Shown piece by piece: positions 9,331 to 20,345 of a stretch of DNA of 59,823 bases. This DNA is from Chara braunii. Taxonomy: Eukaryota > Streptophyta > Charophyceae > Charales > Characeae. Position numbers and translations under genes: made by a program. The first letter of the stretch is position 1; the number at the start of each line of letters is the position of its first letter. Location of the stretch: assembly GCA_003427395.1 (NCBI GenBank), contig BFEA01000236.1, positions 2,124,166-2,183,988 of the forward strand. Reading direction: 5' to 3'. Under the pieces are notes generated by a model, which was not told the origin of the DNA, did no database searches, and worked only from the letters and a program-made list of their open reading frames with translations.

Positions 9331-9990
9331 GGGGTGAAGTCCCGCCGCCGAAGTTGAGTTTTCTCAACGCTAAGCTTTCTATCACGTGTGGCATGGTGGG
9401 ACGGAGCTCTGCCGTTGATGTGTTGAGAATCTAAGGGTACCGAAATACAGGAGAATAACCTATTAGATTTGGTCATTTTGTAGATTTTTTCTTTGACGTG
9501 AAATCCGTTTTGTTGTATGCGTTGGCCCTTTTGGTTTGCTCGGGAAGCCATTTTCCGTTGAGAAAACTACCCTCCCAAGGGTAGGGTACATTTCTCAACG
9601 TATGTGCCTTTCGTTTTTTTTGTTTTTTAAGATATCATTACACCCTGAAACGGAGGAACTCTGACAGCTGTGTTTAGCTCTCTCGCATCAAACTCTCGTT
9701 TTTCTTTGGGCAATGAACGCATCGGGCCATCCATGTTGTCCCTGTCCATTTTACGAATGGTGACCTCCTGTCCCCTCACCACGGGAAGTATCCTTTTTCC
9801 ACGGAGACATTCACTCCGACTGTGCCAGACGTGTTTCATTTCTCCGAGTTACTTAATAAAAAATAAGGAGAAAAGCTGTTTCCAGCGTTTTTTTTCAGTT
9901 TTTTTATTTTTTGTTTCGAATTTATTATTGTCAAAATGGTGTCACACGGTTGCGTTTTCTAAACTAAACTCGGGCGGTGGGACTTCACCC
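9331..9990. repeat. Inverted repeat pair about 660 bp apart
   Basis: GGGGTGAAGTCCCGCCGCCG near 9331 is matched in reverse by the sequence ending GTGGGACTTCACCCC near 9990, and both are followed inward by a GTTGAGTTT-like or AAACTAAACT-like stretch. The inside holds homopolymers and two TTCTCAACG motifs (9370, 9593), with no convincing protein. It could be a non-autonomous DNA element, but the termini are not exact. No gene is seen in 9990-10660. Confidence 0.35.
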
Positions 9991-10667
9991 CAGTTCCACC
10001 AGCAACGTTGAGTTTCTTTTTTTTCTTTTTTTTTTTTCCGGGGGGGGGGGCGCGGGTAACTAGGGGCGAGGTCCCATTAGCAGTCGGATAGGATTGTGCC
10101 CGATCCAGTGTGACAAGTTCATTACGAATTTCTGGGCTGAGAAAACAGGAAAAAGGCCAAAAAAAAAAGAAGAAACAGAGACCTCCCACCGGAAATCGCA
10201 GCAGTGTGCTTCCCAGCCATCAGATCACAAATGATCTGATGGTGGTGGTTGCAAAAACAGTGAACAAAGTAACCGCCACATTTTCTGGAATAAACTCGAC
10301 TTCTGACAGCAGTGATCCTGACACCCTCCATATACTCCCTGATTGAAGGAGGGCTCCACCCAATGAGATAATTTCACAACAGCAAGTAAGATGCTGAAAA
10401 TCTTCTATCCAGTGGGCTAAGGCTGACCCCAACCTCGTTTGGGGTTGGCCACACCCCCAACCGATTGAAAAGATTCTGGCGGGAAGCTGTCTTTGCACGG
10501 GCATGCCCAGTGTTAAGGAGAGGAGGAGGGGAACGAAGATATCCTTATTTTTTCGGGTAATACATGTAAAATACTGACGGTGGGATCACGAGTAGTGCAC
10601 GGCAGGATTTGGTCACTCAACTGCCCCACAAACTCGTTTCTATCCTATCCCGTTCCCCAGCGGAAAA

Positions 10668-10682
10668 TTTTGGACCATTTCT
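10668..10682. repeat. Target-site duplication of the LINE, 3' copy
   Basis: On the minus strand this reads AGAAATGGTCCAAAA, identical to 17708-17722. It is immediately followed (minus strand) by TTTT and preceded by the A-rich LINE tail. It is the 3' terminus of U6 snRNA. Confidence 0.85.
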
Positions 10683-11209
10683 TTTTTTCTTTTTTTTTCC
10701 GAGAAGAAATTGTACTTGATTGCTCATGAAAAAAGGTAATGAGGCCGGGTCCTCACAATTTTCCCGGAAAGAAGTCACCCCAAAAAAAAGGAAAAACCAA
10801 GATAGGAAAATAACAAAAGGAAAACCCTTCCTGCCCCGAAACAGGTCCTGGCCTATTCTCTCTCAGCTTAAACCTGATCTTAGGATGCAGGAGAACCACT
10901 TCTTCTACAGTACCTACTGAAACGACAAGAAAAAGGAAAACCGAAAGCAGACTTCCCCCCATCCCTATTGTTCCAATATTATCCCCCAACTAAAACCCAA
11001 CAGAGTTTTACCCCACTACAGTCTCCACTCCCTAACTCCCGTTCCTACCCCTCTTACTGCTCTGGCTAAAGCGCCAGTTAGTAACCACCCCGGAGCTACC
11101 CGAAACCCGACCTGTTTCGGCAGACTCCCCCCCCAGAAACGCTCCCTCCGCCTGCCTAAATTCCCCTTCCACTGCCGTCCTACTGCGGACATACTTCGCA
11201 ACCGAGTGT

Positions 11210-14200
11210 TCAGGTTGAATGAGCATGTAAGAGCCATGGACCCAGAACCGGTTGCTCCTTCTTGCTGACAGCTGCCAGCTGGTTCCCAAGACCCCGTGTT
11301 AACAAAAACCACTGATATCTCCTCTTGCCCAGTTTCTTATTCTTCACCCTTCGGGCCCAGTCAACCAGCACTGCTATTCTGAGTTGAAACCGCACCTCCA
11401 TCTGCATCTCTTCTTGTGAAGTCCCCTCACGTTTGAAGGTCTTTGCGTTCCTGGCCAACCACAGCACTCTCAGCAGGATAGCCCTTGCCACCTGAGCAAC
11501 ATAACCCCATCCCCTCCGTGTTTTGAGGTTCGTCGGTGTTCAACCCGTCAGGATCCAATCGTCGCTCCATTCCATGGCATTATTGGTCAGCTTCTTCCAA
11601 TGCTGCCTCCACCACTTCCACAGATCCTGTGCTACAGGGCAACCCAATAACAAGTGGCACGGTGTTTCTTCCGCCCCCTGGCATTGCACACACCTTCTTT
11701 CCACATCCATCCCTCTTTTCGATAACCAAACAGTAGTGGGAAAAATACCACGAGAAATCATCCATAGGAAATTCACATGTTTTCTTGATGGTAGTAACTG
11801 TATCTGTTCCCACAGGGAATGCAGATGACTGGGTTTTGGATTACCCGCAATGTTCAGAAATTCCTGCAGTTTACCCCATATCTGCTCCTCCGATTCCATC
11901 CGTGGTTTGAGAATCTGGACACCATAGTTTGGTGTATAAGATGCAGTTGGCAAAGATACCTGCTTAGGACCCACTTTCTTCCATTTTCTGTCCTGAGGAT
12001 CTATGCGTAGGTTCCTTATTGGAGTTCCACCACATAGAAGTTTCAGTGGTTTGCCAGCACGCCATTTAGGCGGGGTCTGAACTCTGATTTGCGCATTGAA
12101 ATCATGTGGATCTCTTGCAGAAGTCCCTTTATAACTTATGTAACCCCGATTCCCAGATAACGATCCGATAACGATCCGAACTATTTCCTTGAATCCTTTT
12201 CATACCAAAATTTACCTGTAGCTCTTGGGACTCAAAAAGAAAAAAGATTGACTTGTCCCAGTTGACCTTGGCTTCCGACAACAGGCAGTATTGGTCTAGG
12301 ACTTCTTTCAGAGCAGTCAAGGATTCCTTTGTGTTCTGACATATTGTCAGCACATTATCCGCGATCGCTCCTGCAGTTATCTGAACGTGAGGTTGTGAGA
12401 CCTATGATCTGTGGGTGTGCCCTGATGGCATTTAGAACTACCTCCATCTGGACTACAAAAAGCAGGGGGGCTAAAGGACAGCCCTGCCTGAGGGACCGGG
12501 TCAGGCTAAACTCCTCAAAGAGAATTCCATTCACAAGCACAGCCGCTGTAGACAAAGAATACATAGTCGTTACCCAGCGGATAAAGTTCGGACAAAAATT
12601 CATTAATTCTAGTGTAGCCTGCACAAACACCCAGTTTACCCTGTCGTAGGCCTTTTCGAGGTCTAGCATCATGATGGCCACCGCCCTATCTTCCTTCCCA
12701 ACTATCTTCAACTCTTCAATGACCATCATAATGTTATCCATTATGGAACGCCCTTTTACAAAAACACCCTGGTCTGTGGCTACCAACTGTGGGAGAAAAG
12801 GAGCAAGACGAGTGGCCAGGGCTTTCGCCAAGATTTTGTAACGTACGTTCAGAAGAGAAATTGGCCGGTAATTCCTTATGTTTTTGGTATCCCCTTTCTT
12901 ATACAGCAGAGAGATAATACATCTAGACATATCCGTGGTAAGGCGTCCCCCTGTCAAAACATCATTGTATATCTGAAGGAGAAGCGGTGCTATCTACTGC
13001 CAAACGACCTCAAAATATTCTACTGGGAGACCATCATCCCCTGGGTATTTTCCTTTAGCCAGGATCTTCCTTGCTTCAGTTATTTCCTCTAGGGACCAGG
13101 GTCTATCCAGCAGTAATCTTTCTGACTGATGAAGCGAAGTCCTGGTGGCATTCCAGATCTCCCTGCCCTCGATTAAGTCTGCCGGGGTCTCCCGGGCAGG
13201 CCTTCGAGAGGTCAGGATGTCATCAAAATACGTCTGCGCATACCGACAAATCGATTCCGTTTCCTTGGCTACATCCGCATGAGCAAGGAAGGGGTGTTCC
13301 ACCTCCCTCAGCGTCGTATGGTACTTTGGCGGGAGGAGACGTCGAAAAGTTTCTTTTGTCATCCTATCCGTCTGTAACATCCCTTTTTTCCTGACCCTCC
13401 TAGCCCATCTTTCTTGCTTTCGAACTTCCAATTCCTCTCACCTTCTCATCCACGTGTCCCGCTCATGTTCCCAATAGGTGCCCGAAACAGGGTGTTCCCC
13501 GAAGTGTCCCTCTGCCTCCTGTATCTTTGATCTGCACTCGTCTTCGTCCTTGTGCCGTCCATAAGCCAGGATCCAGGAAAAGGCGTCCGTTGCCTTCGAA
13601 GTAATCCGAAGCCCGACATCAAACCATTCATTCACAGAGGGAAACATATTCCTAGCTTTTTCCCAGTCCTTCCGGTGCTGAATACACCAATCCTTAACCG
13701 ATTTGATCTGAAGGTTATCCGTATTTAAACAGAAAATTCCTCTTCCTCTTTGGATTGACCCGGACATCTGAAATTGTGCCACTATAGGTCTGTGATCAGA
13801 CAAAATCTGTGGGTGCAGATCTATCTCTATTAAAGTTTCCCAGGCTTCAACTCTAACTAAAAAATAGTCAAGACGTCTGCGAGGGGCTAGCCTATCCGGG
13901 AAACGTTGGCAAGATAGCCAGGTATAACCAGGTTCCGAGGGATTAAAAACCCGGTACGGAACTATCAATATAATGGATAAGAGTTCGATGGTGTCCGTCC
14001 GTGTGTTCTTGGGTTTTGGCGAGTCTAGTCCGGGATTCAACAACGTGTTCTTGTCACCGCCCACAATCAAGTTTTCAACTTCTGGAAACAGATGTGGTAA
14101 TTCTGAGAAGAAGGAAAGACGATCACCGTAAATTGTCGGAGCATATATTCACATTACAGCCCAAACCTTATCTTCGTAGTTAAAGGAAACCCACGCCCAC

Positions 14201-14483
14201 CTCCCCCAAAGATCCTCTAGGTGCTCTAAAATGGCCAGATTCAGTTTCCTGTGGATAAGTATTGCTACCCCCCCTCTTGAGTCCTGAGCAGGCGCCCAGA
14301 ATTGTGGCCCTGTCCACCAACGTTGGGTCTCTTTTACTTATCTTCATTTAATTTGGTTTCTTGTAGGAGCGCAATATTAATTCCTTCCTCGTGTACCCAA
14401 GTTTTGAATCTTGATTTTTTCTGGCGGCCGTTTGAGTCTCCGAGACCACGAACGTTCCACGTGGCTATCTTGAGCTTGCTCAT
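11210..14483 (-). pseudogene. LINE ORF2: endonuclease, reverse transcriptase, zinc-binding tail
   Basis: In intact form this protein nicks the target and copies LINE RNA there. The start ATG (14483) overlaps the ORF1 stop in ATGA. The endonuclease N-terminus is clear (TWNVRGLG, LLQETK), and so is its C-terminus near 13800-13850 (RRRLDYFLV, SDHRPI). The stretch 14070-14333 between them is frame-damaged. The RT domain runs about 13050-12130: NYRPISLLN, VKGRSIMDN, motif A LDLEKAYDRVNW, motif B LRQGCPLAPLL. Motif C reads IADN instead of the usual F/Y-A-D-D, so the second catalytic Asp is Asn. A zf-RVT block follows (11620-11760: LSKRG, CVQC, ETPCHLLLGCP). In-frame stops lie at 13438 and 12994 and between 11540 and 11491; frame changes lie near 14300, 12354 and 12000. 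Span fits about 1090 codons. Confidence 0.9.
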
Positions 14484-17353
14484 GTTGCCTGTTCCTGCGA
14501 CCGGGAGCCTGATTGGATATGGTATGTCTTCTCCATTTTGTCGTTCTTTCTTCTTCTCGGTGTCGTGCTCGTCGTTCCTGTATGAGCTTCCAGCCAAGCT
14601 GTTTTTAAGACATTCCTCAAGTCGGGCGACATCAATTGTCTGTCACTTGGCAAAGAGGCACAGAACTCTGCGATCAAGCGGCCATCGATTCCTTGTTGCA
14701 GAATGATTTTCGTTAATTCCGGAGAGTCTGTTGAAGCAAACCAGTCTGCCGGAATCCAATTCCCCCCTTCTTTTCCCCATTCCCCCTCCACTTCCTTCGA
14801 CTGTTTCAAGTCGACTATTGCGATAAAGAAGGCGGTTGACTGGGATTCCGACACTTTTCGGGATTTTCTCCCCAAACGAATTCCGGGAATCAAGCGATGA
14901 CGAAACCTTGTGCCAAAGAAGGATACCAGTGAGGGGAGCAGAATGGAACGAGTGGTGGGAGCAACAGATATAGATATCATTGGCAGGGAGAAAGATCCAT
15001 CGTCCGAGGGCAGGGCTATCAATTTCAGGTCTTGGGAAGAATTTGTAATTCCTAAGATGACCAGAAAGCTAGTGGTGATGACAGCTTGACTTGGTTTCGA
15101 CTTATTGCAAAGACCTACTTCCTTCGTTGGGGGGCAGGTGCCCCCTGCTTGCCCAGACTCTTTTCCTAGAGAGAGAGACGATGCCATGCTTCTTATTTCG
15201 ATATCGTCCTCTTCCTCTTCTCTCGTAATCTCCCCCTCTCCTTCTGCACCCACCCTCCTCGATTTACGGGGGGCTTCCTACGTCGCCCTTCACAATCTGG
15301 AGACATTTACGTAAGTGCTTCTCTGTTTCGTGCCCTGTTGCAATAGACCTCCGTGAGTGTCTCCTTGATTATTACCCGATCCCTGGACAGCCTCATGCAG
15401 GATTCCACTAGAGCTTTCCTTGTTCACCGGAGGGATGAAAATTGAGCCTAGACCATCGCCTGAAGAAAGAGCTCTCGACAATAGGGAGTTGTGATTGCCC
15501 CAATCAGAGGTAGTAGATTTGAAGAAGCTACTACTAATCGGTGTTGAAATAGGGCTAACCCCTGGATGTGGACAGTATTCAAAATCAGGATTCGCGTGCG
15601 ATGTAACATAATTAGGGTGTCCTACGAGTGGTACAACTCCACAACCCAGATTCTATTTGTGCATCCCTAGGTGGGGTGTCGTTGCGGTGCCATACTTAGC
15701 TATACCGTATGGTAGATTTGAACCTCCTATTGACGGGAGCGGGGTCGATGTATGGTAATTACCTACCACTGATGAATTGAGACCGTTCAAACCTTGACCA
15801 AGAAGGTCGTTAAAGCCTAGGCGTGCTGCACCTGGCCTTCCGAAAAATTGGGGCTGCGACGCCGATGATCTCCATGAGTCATTATTGACGCAGCCCTCAG
15901 AGAAGGTCTGATGAGGCATCATTGTCATAACTCTACCCTGTTCCTGGGCCTGTCTGCCTCTCGCCTCCAGCTCCCCTAGGCCAATCGACTGATTACTCGG
16001 CGAAACCCTCGGTTGATGTTGTTGTTGATACTTTTGAAAAGGCCCCCGTTGCCCTGCGTGTTGCTTCTGCGGGTCTTGTGTTCTTCCACTTAGGTGTTGA
16101 CCTCCTCCTCCGTGATGTTGTCCACTCGCTTGGTAGGAGCTCCTTCCTTGGTATTGCCCTCCACTCATGACTCCTCCCCCTTGGTACAGTCCTCCTCCTT
16201 GGTTTTGCCCTCCCCCTTGGTGATGACCTTGTTGTTGATGTTGACTCCCTCCTTGTTGTTGTGAGTTCCCATGGTGTTGTCCTCCACCTCCTGATCTTGA
16301 GTGGTTTTGTCTTTCTCCTGTCGGGTCTTGTTGACCTCCCTGCGCATGGAGCAGCGGCTGGCCCTTTGATGGTGATGAAGAGGCGGGTCCCGGGGGGGGG
16401 GGTTGGTTAGAGCCCGAGGGATCTTGACCTCTCCCTCCTCCTTTATTCCCTCTACCTCTTCCACCTCATCCACCCCTCCCTCCTCTCCCTCGCCCACCTT
16501 GCCTGTTTGCTGGCATTTCTTCATTGAAGCGCGGGAAGTCCGGATCGTCTTCGGTGTGAAACCACCAAAGGCATTTGTTGCAGAAAGGAGAATCCTGCGT
16601 CGCAATTCTGATCTCCAGGTCATCCCCATCCTTACTGCGTACATATAGCCAGTCTCTATAGGAGTCTCGAACATTTGGTTCGCAGTCAATCTTCACGTTG
16701 CCCAAAGAGGGCTCTCCTTCTTTCTTATCTGGAGGGTGCATCTTCAGTACGGGACCAAAATTCTGCCCCACCGCTCTCTGCAACGAGAACATCGCTACCA
16801 AAGGCACTCGGAGAGCTATCAGACAGAAACCTGAAGCCTGTTCCTCGTTCCGCATTCGATCCAGCTCTGCTCTTGTCAACCACGGCTTGAAAAGCACCTT
16901 GAAACTGCCACCTCTACATGGAATTTCCGCAGTTCCAAGTGACGTCATCCACTGGGCAATTTTTGTTGACCTTGCCACGTAAGACATGACGTTTGGACCT
17001 TCTCCGTGAGTTCTCCCACGCTTTCCAGACGGGTTCATTGCTGGATCACGGTACCAACCATCCTCATAAATACGCAGCAGTTGCTCCGTGTGAGACAGGG
17101 TTAGAGTTTGATCCTTGACCTCGAAGATGACAATAACCGTTCTCTCCTTCAACCAACCTATAATTAAATCATCGATATCATCGTCCAAAATGAAAAGACC
17201 ATAGTCGTCATGCAATTCGGCCCTACCAATCTCCCTTCCTATGTTCTCTGGGAAGATGCCATCATCATAGCATTTTTCCATGAGAACTCGCACTCTTTCT
17301 GCTTCTTCATCCTGCATGCGTTGACCCTGCGGAAGAGCTGGTGCATCCGACAT
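14480..17353 (-). pseudogene. LINE ORF1: RNA-binding protein with zinc knuckle
   Basis: ORF1 probably coats the LINE RNA. A single frame runs the whole 2.87 kb (957 codons), interrupted only by stops at 16466 (TGA), 15653 (TAG), 15290 (TGA) and 15278 (TAG). In all four, CGA to TGA or CAG to TAG is a plausible origin. The N-terminal ~260 residues form a folded region of DUF4283-like character. A zinc-knuckle-like CNKCLWWFH follows, then a Gly/Arg/Gln-rich low-complexity stretch (about 16480-16050) and a Ser/Thr-rich middle. The C-terminal part (15253-14480) is moderately charged. The TGA stop shares bases with the ORF2 start. Confidence 0.8.
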
Positions 17354-17707
17354 GGCTCACCGATAACGTTCCAAAGGCTCTTACACTCCCTTCCTACTAA
17401 GACCATACCCTAGACATGCGCGCTTCTAGAGCGCCACGTCTCGTCACGTTGTTACACTCTCAAATTTGCTGCGAAGAACGCCTCAGGCCACCGTCCTCAC
17501 CTCCCTTCCCTCCCTCCCTTAGTTGGGGGTTGGCTGCCGGCATAGCCGGAAACAGCGAAGGTTGAAAGAGCTCTCGTCACCCCGTAACGTACGGGTGAGA
17601 CGAGTCGATGGTACCGATACTGCCGAATCTGTAGCGCTAGGCTGGAGTGCGCTCGCACCCGCGCCTCCCGCCCGCCCCCTCACCATCTTCCATCATCTTT
17701 CAATTCC

Positions 17708-17774
17708 TTTTGGACCATTTCTCGATTTATGCGTGTCATCCTTGCGCAGGGGCCATGCTAATCTTCCCTGTATC
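17708..17774 (-). ncRNA. U6 snRNA, 3' two-thirds, cut by an assembly gap
   Basis: The minus strand from 17774 to 17708 matches plant U6 snRNA from GATACAG to the terminal GGTCCAAA. It includes GCATGGCCCCTGCGCAAGGA and the AAATCGAGAAATGG tract. The only difference I see is ACAGGGA in place of the invariant ACAGAGA box. The 5' stem-loop would lie inside the gap starting at 17775. The LINE begins directly after its last base, and the U6 terminus with T-run reappears beyond the LINE tail at 10664-10682. It was U6 or a U6 pseudogene before the insertion. Confidence 0.9.
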
Positions 17775-18293
17775 NNNNNNNNNNNNNNNNNNNNNNNNNN
17801 NNNNNNNNNNNNNNNNNNNNNNNNNNNNNNNNNNNNNNNNNNNNNNNNNNNNNNNNNNNNNNNNNNNNNNNNNNNNNNNNNNNNNNNNNNNNNNNNNNNN
17901 NNNNNNNNNNNNNNNNNNNNNNNNNNNNNNNNNNNNNNNNNNNNNNNNNNNNNNNNNNNNNNNNNNNNNNNNNNNNNNNNNNNNNNNNNNNNNNNNNNNN
18001 NNNNNNNNNNNNNNNNNNNNNNNNNNNNNNNNNNNNNNNNNNNNNNNNNNNNNNNNNNNNNNNNNNNNNNNNNNNNNNNNNNNNNNNNNNNNNNNNNNNN
18101 NNNNNNNNNNNNNNNNNNNNNNNNNNNNNNNNNNNNNNNNNNNNNNNNNNNNNNNNNNNNNNNNNNNNNNNNNNNNNNNNNNNNNNNNNNNNNNNNNNNN
18201 NNNNNNNNNNNNNNNNNNNNNNNNNNNNNNNNNNNNNNNNNNNNNNNNNNNNNNNNNNNNNNNNNNNNNNNNNNNNNNNNNNNNNNNNNNNNN
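17775..18293. other. Assembly gap (519 N)
   Basis: A run of N. The true length may differ. It removes the 5' part and promoter of the U6 copy. Isolated N at 23352, 32265, 32331, 32358, 32360, 32412, 35440, 35523, 35533, 35548, 37934, 51132 and 52571 mark further unresolved bases in repeats. Confidence 0.99.
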
Positions 18294-18309
18294 CCCAACA
18301 ACAACACGG

Positions 18310-18432
18310 CCACCTGCCTCACTGAACTGCAGTTCCAAACTTCGCGGTGCGACTTTTCTGCAAAGCGGCGGAGTTTAGACTACGTAGTAAACTCCCCACG
18401 GGACTGGAACTACAAACTGCAGTTTGAAATGC
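18310..18432. repeat. Cluster of palindromes
   Basis: GAACTGCAGTTC (about 18324), GTTTAGACTACGTAGTAAAC (about 18374) and CAAACTGCAGTTTG (about 18413) are close palindromes, and the outer two resemble each other. The stretch may be the remnant of a fold-back element like that at 3009-3147. Confidence 0.4.
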
Positions 18433-18831
18433 ATTTAGATACTCAAACCATGGCCGCGCCCTAGTTTTCTCCGTTTGTTTTCTTCTTGGGCCCTGTCGTG
18501 GTTTATGCTGATGGAGGTGATGGGAACATCCTCCATTAGCCCACGTCGTTTTGGATGGCTCTATCTATTAGTGGGGACTCCGGGGAGCAGCACCTGCTGG
18601 AAACCGGCTCCGGCGTCCCTTCATACGTTTTACAGAACTTAAAACAATGACAGTTCTTATTTGAAAGCCTTCTGCTGCATTGTTCGCAGGGTAAACACCC
18701 CACCCCGTGTTAGTTTGTTCCTACGAGTTTTTTTGGTCTGCAAGTTTACACACTCAGTTAACCTGATGAGTGGTTTTTGTTCAGCGCTCATGTCTGATAA
18801 ACCTTCAACCCCTAGGATCCCGGCAGCTCCT

Positions 18832-18947
18832 CAACGCCTGAATCTCGTTGTGTTTGTGGAGACCTGCAGAAATGGAGTTGCTTTTCGTCAACAGCACACC
18901 GCAAATGCGTATCTCCATGAAGAAGTCCAGATTCAGGCGTTGAGGAA
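18832..18947. repeat. 17-bp perfect inverted repeat, ~80-bp loop
   Basis: CCTCAACGCCTGAATCT near 18833 is matched by AGATTCAGGCGTTGAGG near 18930. No gene is recognised in the overlapping open frame (18661-19110). Confidence 0.6.
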
Positions 18948-19445
18948 ACTCAATACTGCTAGTGGGACTTGCCCCCAGGATAGACGACTTGCAAGGAGGT
19001 GTTTTATTAAACCATTAGTACCTTTCCGGCTTTCGGTGAAGGAAAAATATCCTAGTCCTAAAAATTTGAGGGCTGGGCCCCGAAGACCGCCGCCCATGAT
19101 AAGGGCCTGATCCTGCACTGCTTACGATAAGTAAAAAGTTGTGCTTTCACGGACCCCACCCATTTCCGCAGTTGAAGGGGGCTCCGCCAGCAACGGAGGG
19201 AAGTGGAACCATTTGCCGCCGTGTCGTCATGGGAGCCATCGACGGCGAAACAATTTGAGGCATTTTGTAGACGTTCCCAACCCATACCCTTACCCCAAAA
19301 AAAAAGGCTGATTTTCATGACTTTCCTTTCCTTTTTGGTTGTCCATTGGTGGACCTGATGTGTCGTGGTATGGCCGCCCCCAAAAAACCACCAGAACACT
19401 CGTAAACACTCATAAAAGCTCCTCGACTCCAGGAACAGTTGGGTC

Positions 19446-20070
19446 TCAGGGCATACTCACACGGGGACCAAAAGTCTCAAAAATTTGAGGCATTTGGTTC
19501 GTTCTTTTTTAGGCAATTGGTCCCGGCGTGGTCACACGGGCGGACCTCGTCCAGAAAGGACGAAGTCGCGACCCTGACACTTTGCACTCGGCCCAAAAAT
19601 TTGAGGCAGTTGCTTCGGTTTTTTTGAGGCATTTGGTCCCGGCGTGGTCACACGGGCGGACCTCGTCCAGAAAGGACGAAGTCAAGACCCTGACACTTTG
19701 CACTCGGGGCAAGTGCGCCCGGTCACACAGAGGAGGACCAAACAAGAAGATGGAATCTTTTTTAGTTTTTAGATTCACGCCAGAATAACGTGTGGGCCTT
19801 AGCTACAACATAACTTTCAGTTGATTGGTGGGCTGTCTTCCTCGTCTAAAATTCTCTTCAATTCGCGAACATATAGGGAAAAAAAAAAAACGAAAGGTAA
19901 TTTGAGACCACGTCCGGAGGTGCTCTCAAAATGGGTCCACCCGCGGCAGGCCGCTGACAGAAGGGTAACCTTTTGAGGCATTTGGGTAGCGAGCCTCTCC
20001 AGAGTGACCGGAAAAATGACTCAAATTTTGGGATTTAGGGTCTTTTGGTCCTCGTGTGAGTATGCCCTCA
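19446..20070. mobile_element. Non-autonomous TIR DNA transposon, ~620 bp, TSD TCA
   Basis: Termini GGGCATACTCACACG at 19449 and its exact complement ending at 20067 extend inward as ACCAAAAG on both sides with one mismatch in about 26 bp. Both ends are flanked by TCA, a plausible 3-bp target duplication. An internal unit of about 120 bp (ATTTGGTCCCGGCGTGGTCA, GGACCTCGTCCAG, GACCCTGACACTTTGCACTC) is repeated at about 19505-19595 and 19630-19715. No transposase frame is present. A 3-bp TSD fits PIF/Harbinger- or CACTA-like enzymes; superfamily is not decided. Confidence 0.75.
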
Positions 20071-20105
20071 ATTCTTTTACGGGCCGTCCACTAAGTGTCC
20101 TCCTC

Positions 20106-20345
20106 TTTCATTTCTTCCACACTTTCACTTACGGTAAGTAGTATCGGATCAGGCCGTATTTCATTTCTTCCACACTTTCACTTACGGTAAGTAGTATCGG
20201 ATCAGGCCGTAAATCTCATCAGCGGAACGCTCCACCGGAAGCGGCTGTAGTTTCGTTTCGGCCTCCCAAAGGACCGCAAGTAGTATCGGATAACGCCCTA
20301 AATCTCATCAGCGGAAGCGGCTGTAGTTTCTATTCGGCCTCCTAA
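20106..20345. repeat. Nested tandem repeats (52-bp unit, then a longer unit)
   Basis: A unit starting ATTTCATTTCTTCCACACTT and ending GGATCAGGCCGTA is present twice. The AAGTAGTATCGGAT piece then recurs with CTCATCAGCGGAA and AAGCGGCTGTAGTTTC, also twice. No gene is seen in 20350-21440. Confidence 0.85.

Larger units (their letters stand above)
10683..17707 (-). mobile_element. Full-length L1-type LINE inserted in a U6 snRNA sequence
   Basis: A 7.0-kb non-LTR retrotransposon. Minus-strand order: about 350-nt 5' leader, ORF1 (17353-14480), ORF2 (14483 to about 11210), about 500-nt 3' UTR, and an A-rich tail (10683-10699). It is bounded by a perfect 15-bp target duplication whose 5' copy is the 3' end of a U6 snRNA. 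Both ORFs carry nonsense changes and the RT active site is altered, so the copy is inactive. The clean 5' end suggests a full-length insertion. Confidence 0.85.

Noticed and set aside
16165-16689. A 174-codon frame overlapping LINE ORF1
   Set aside because: It is the wrong frame: the ORF1 frame continues through this stretch with one stop, and its Gly/Gln-rich reading fits the flanks.
10668-17774. U6-LINE template-switch chimera (as in mammals)
   Set aside because: In such chimeras the target duplication surrounds U6 plus LINE. Here U6 sequence itself is duplicated on both sides of the LINE alone.
17523-18464. Long frames across the N gap
   Set aside because: They exist only because N codons do not count as stops.
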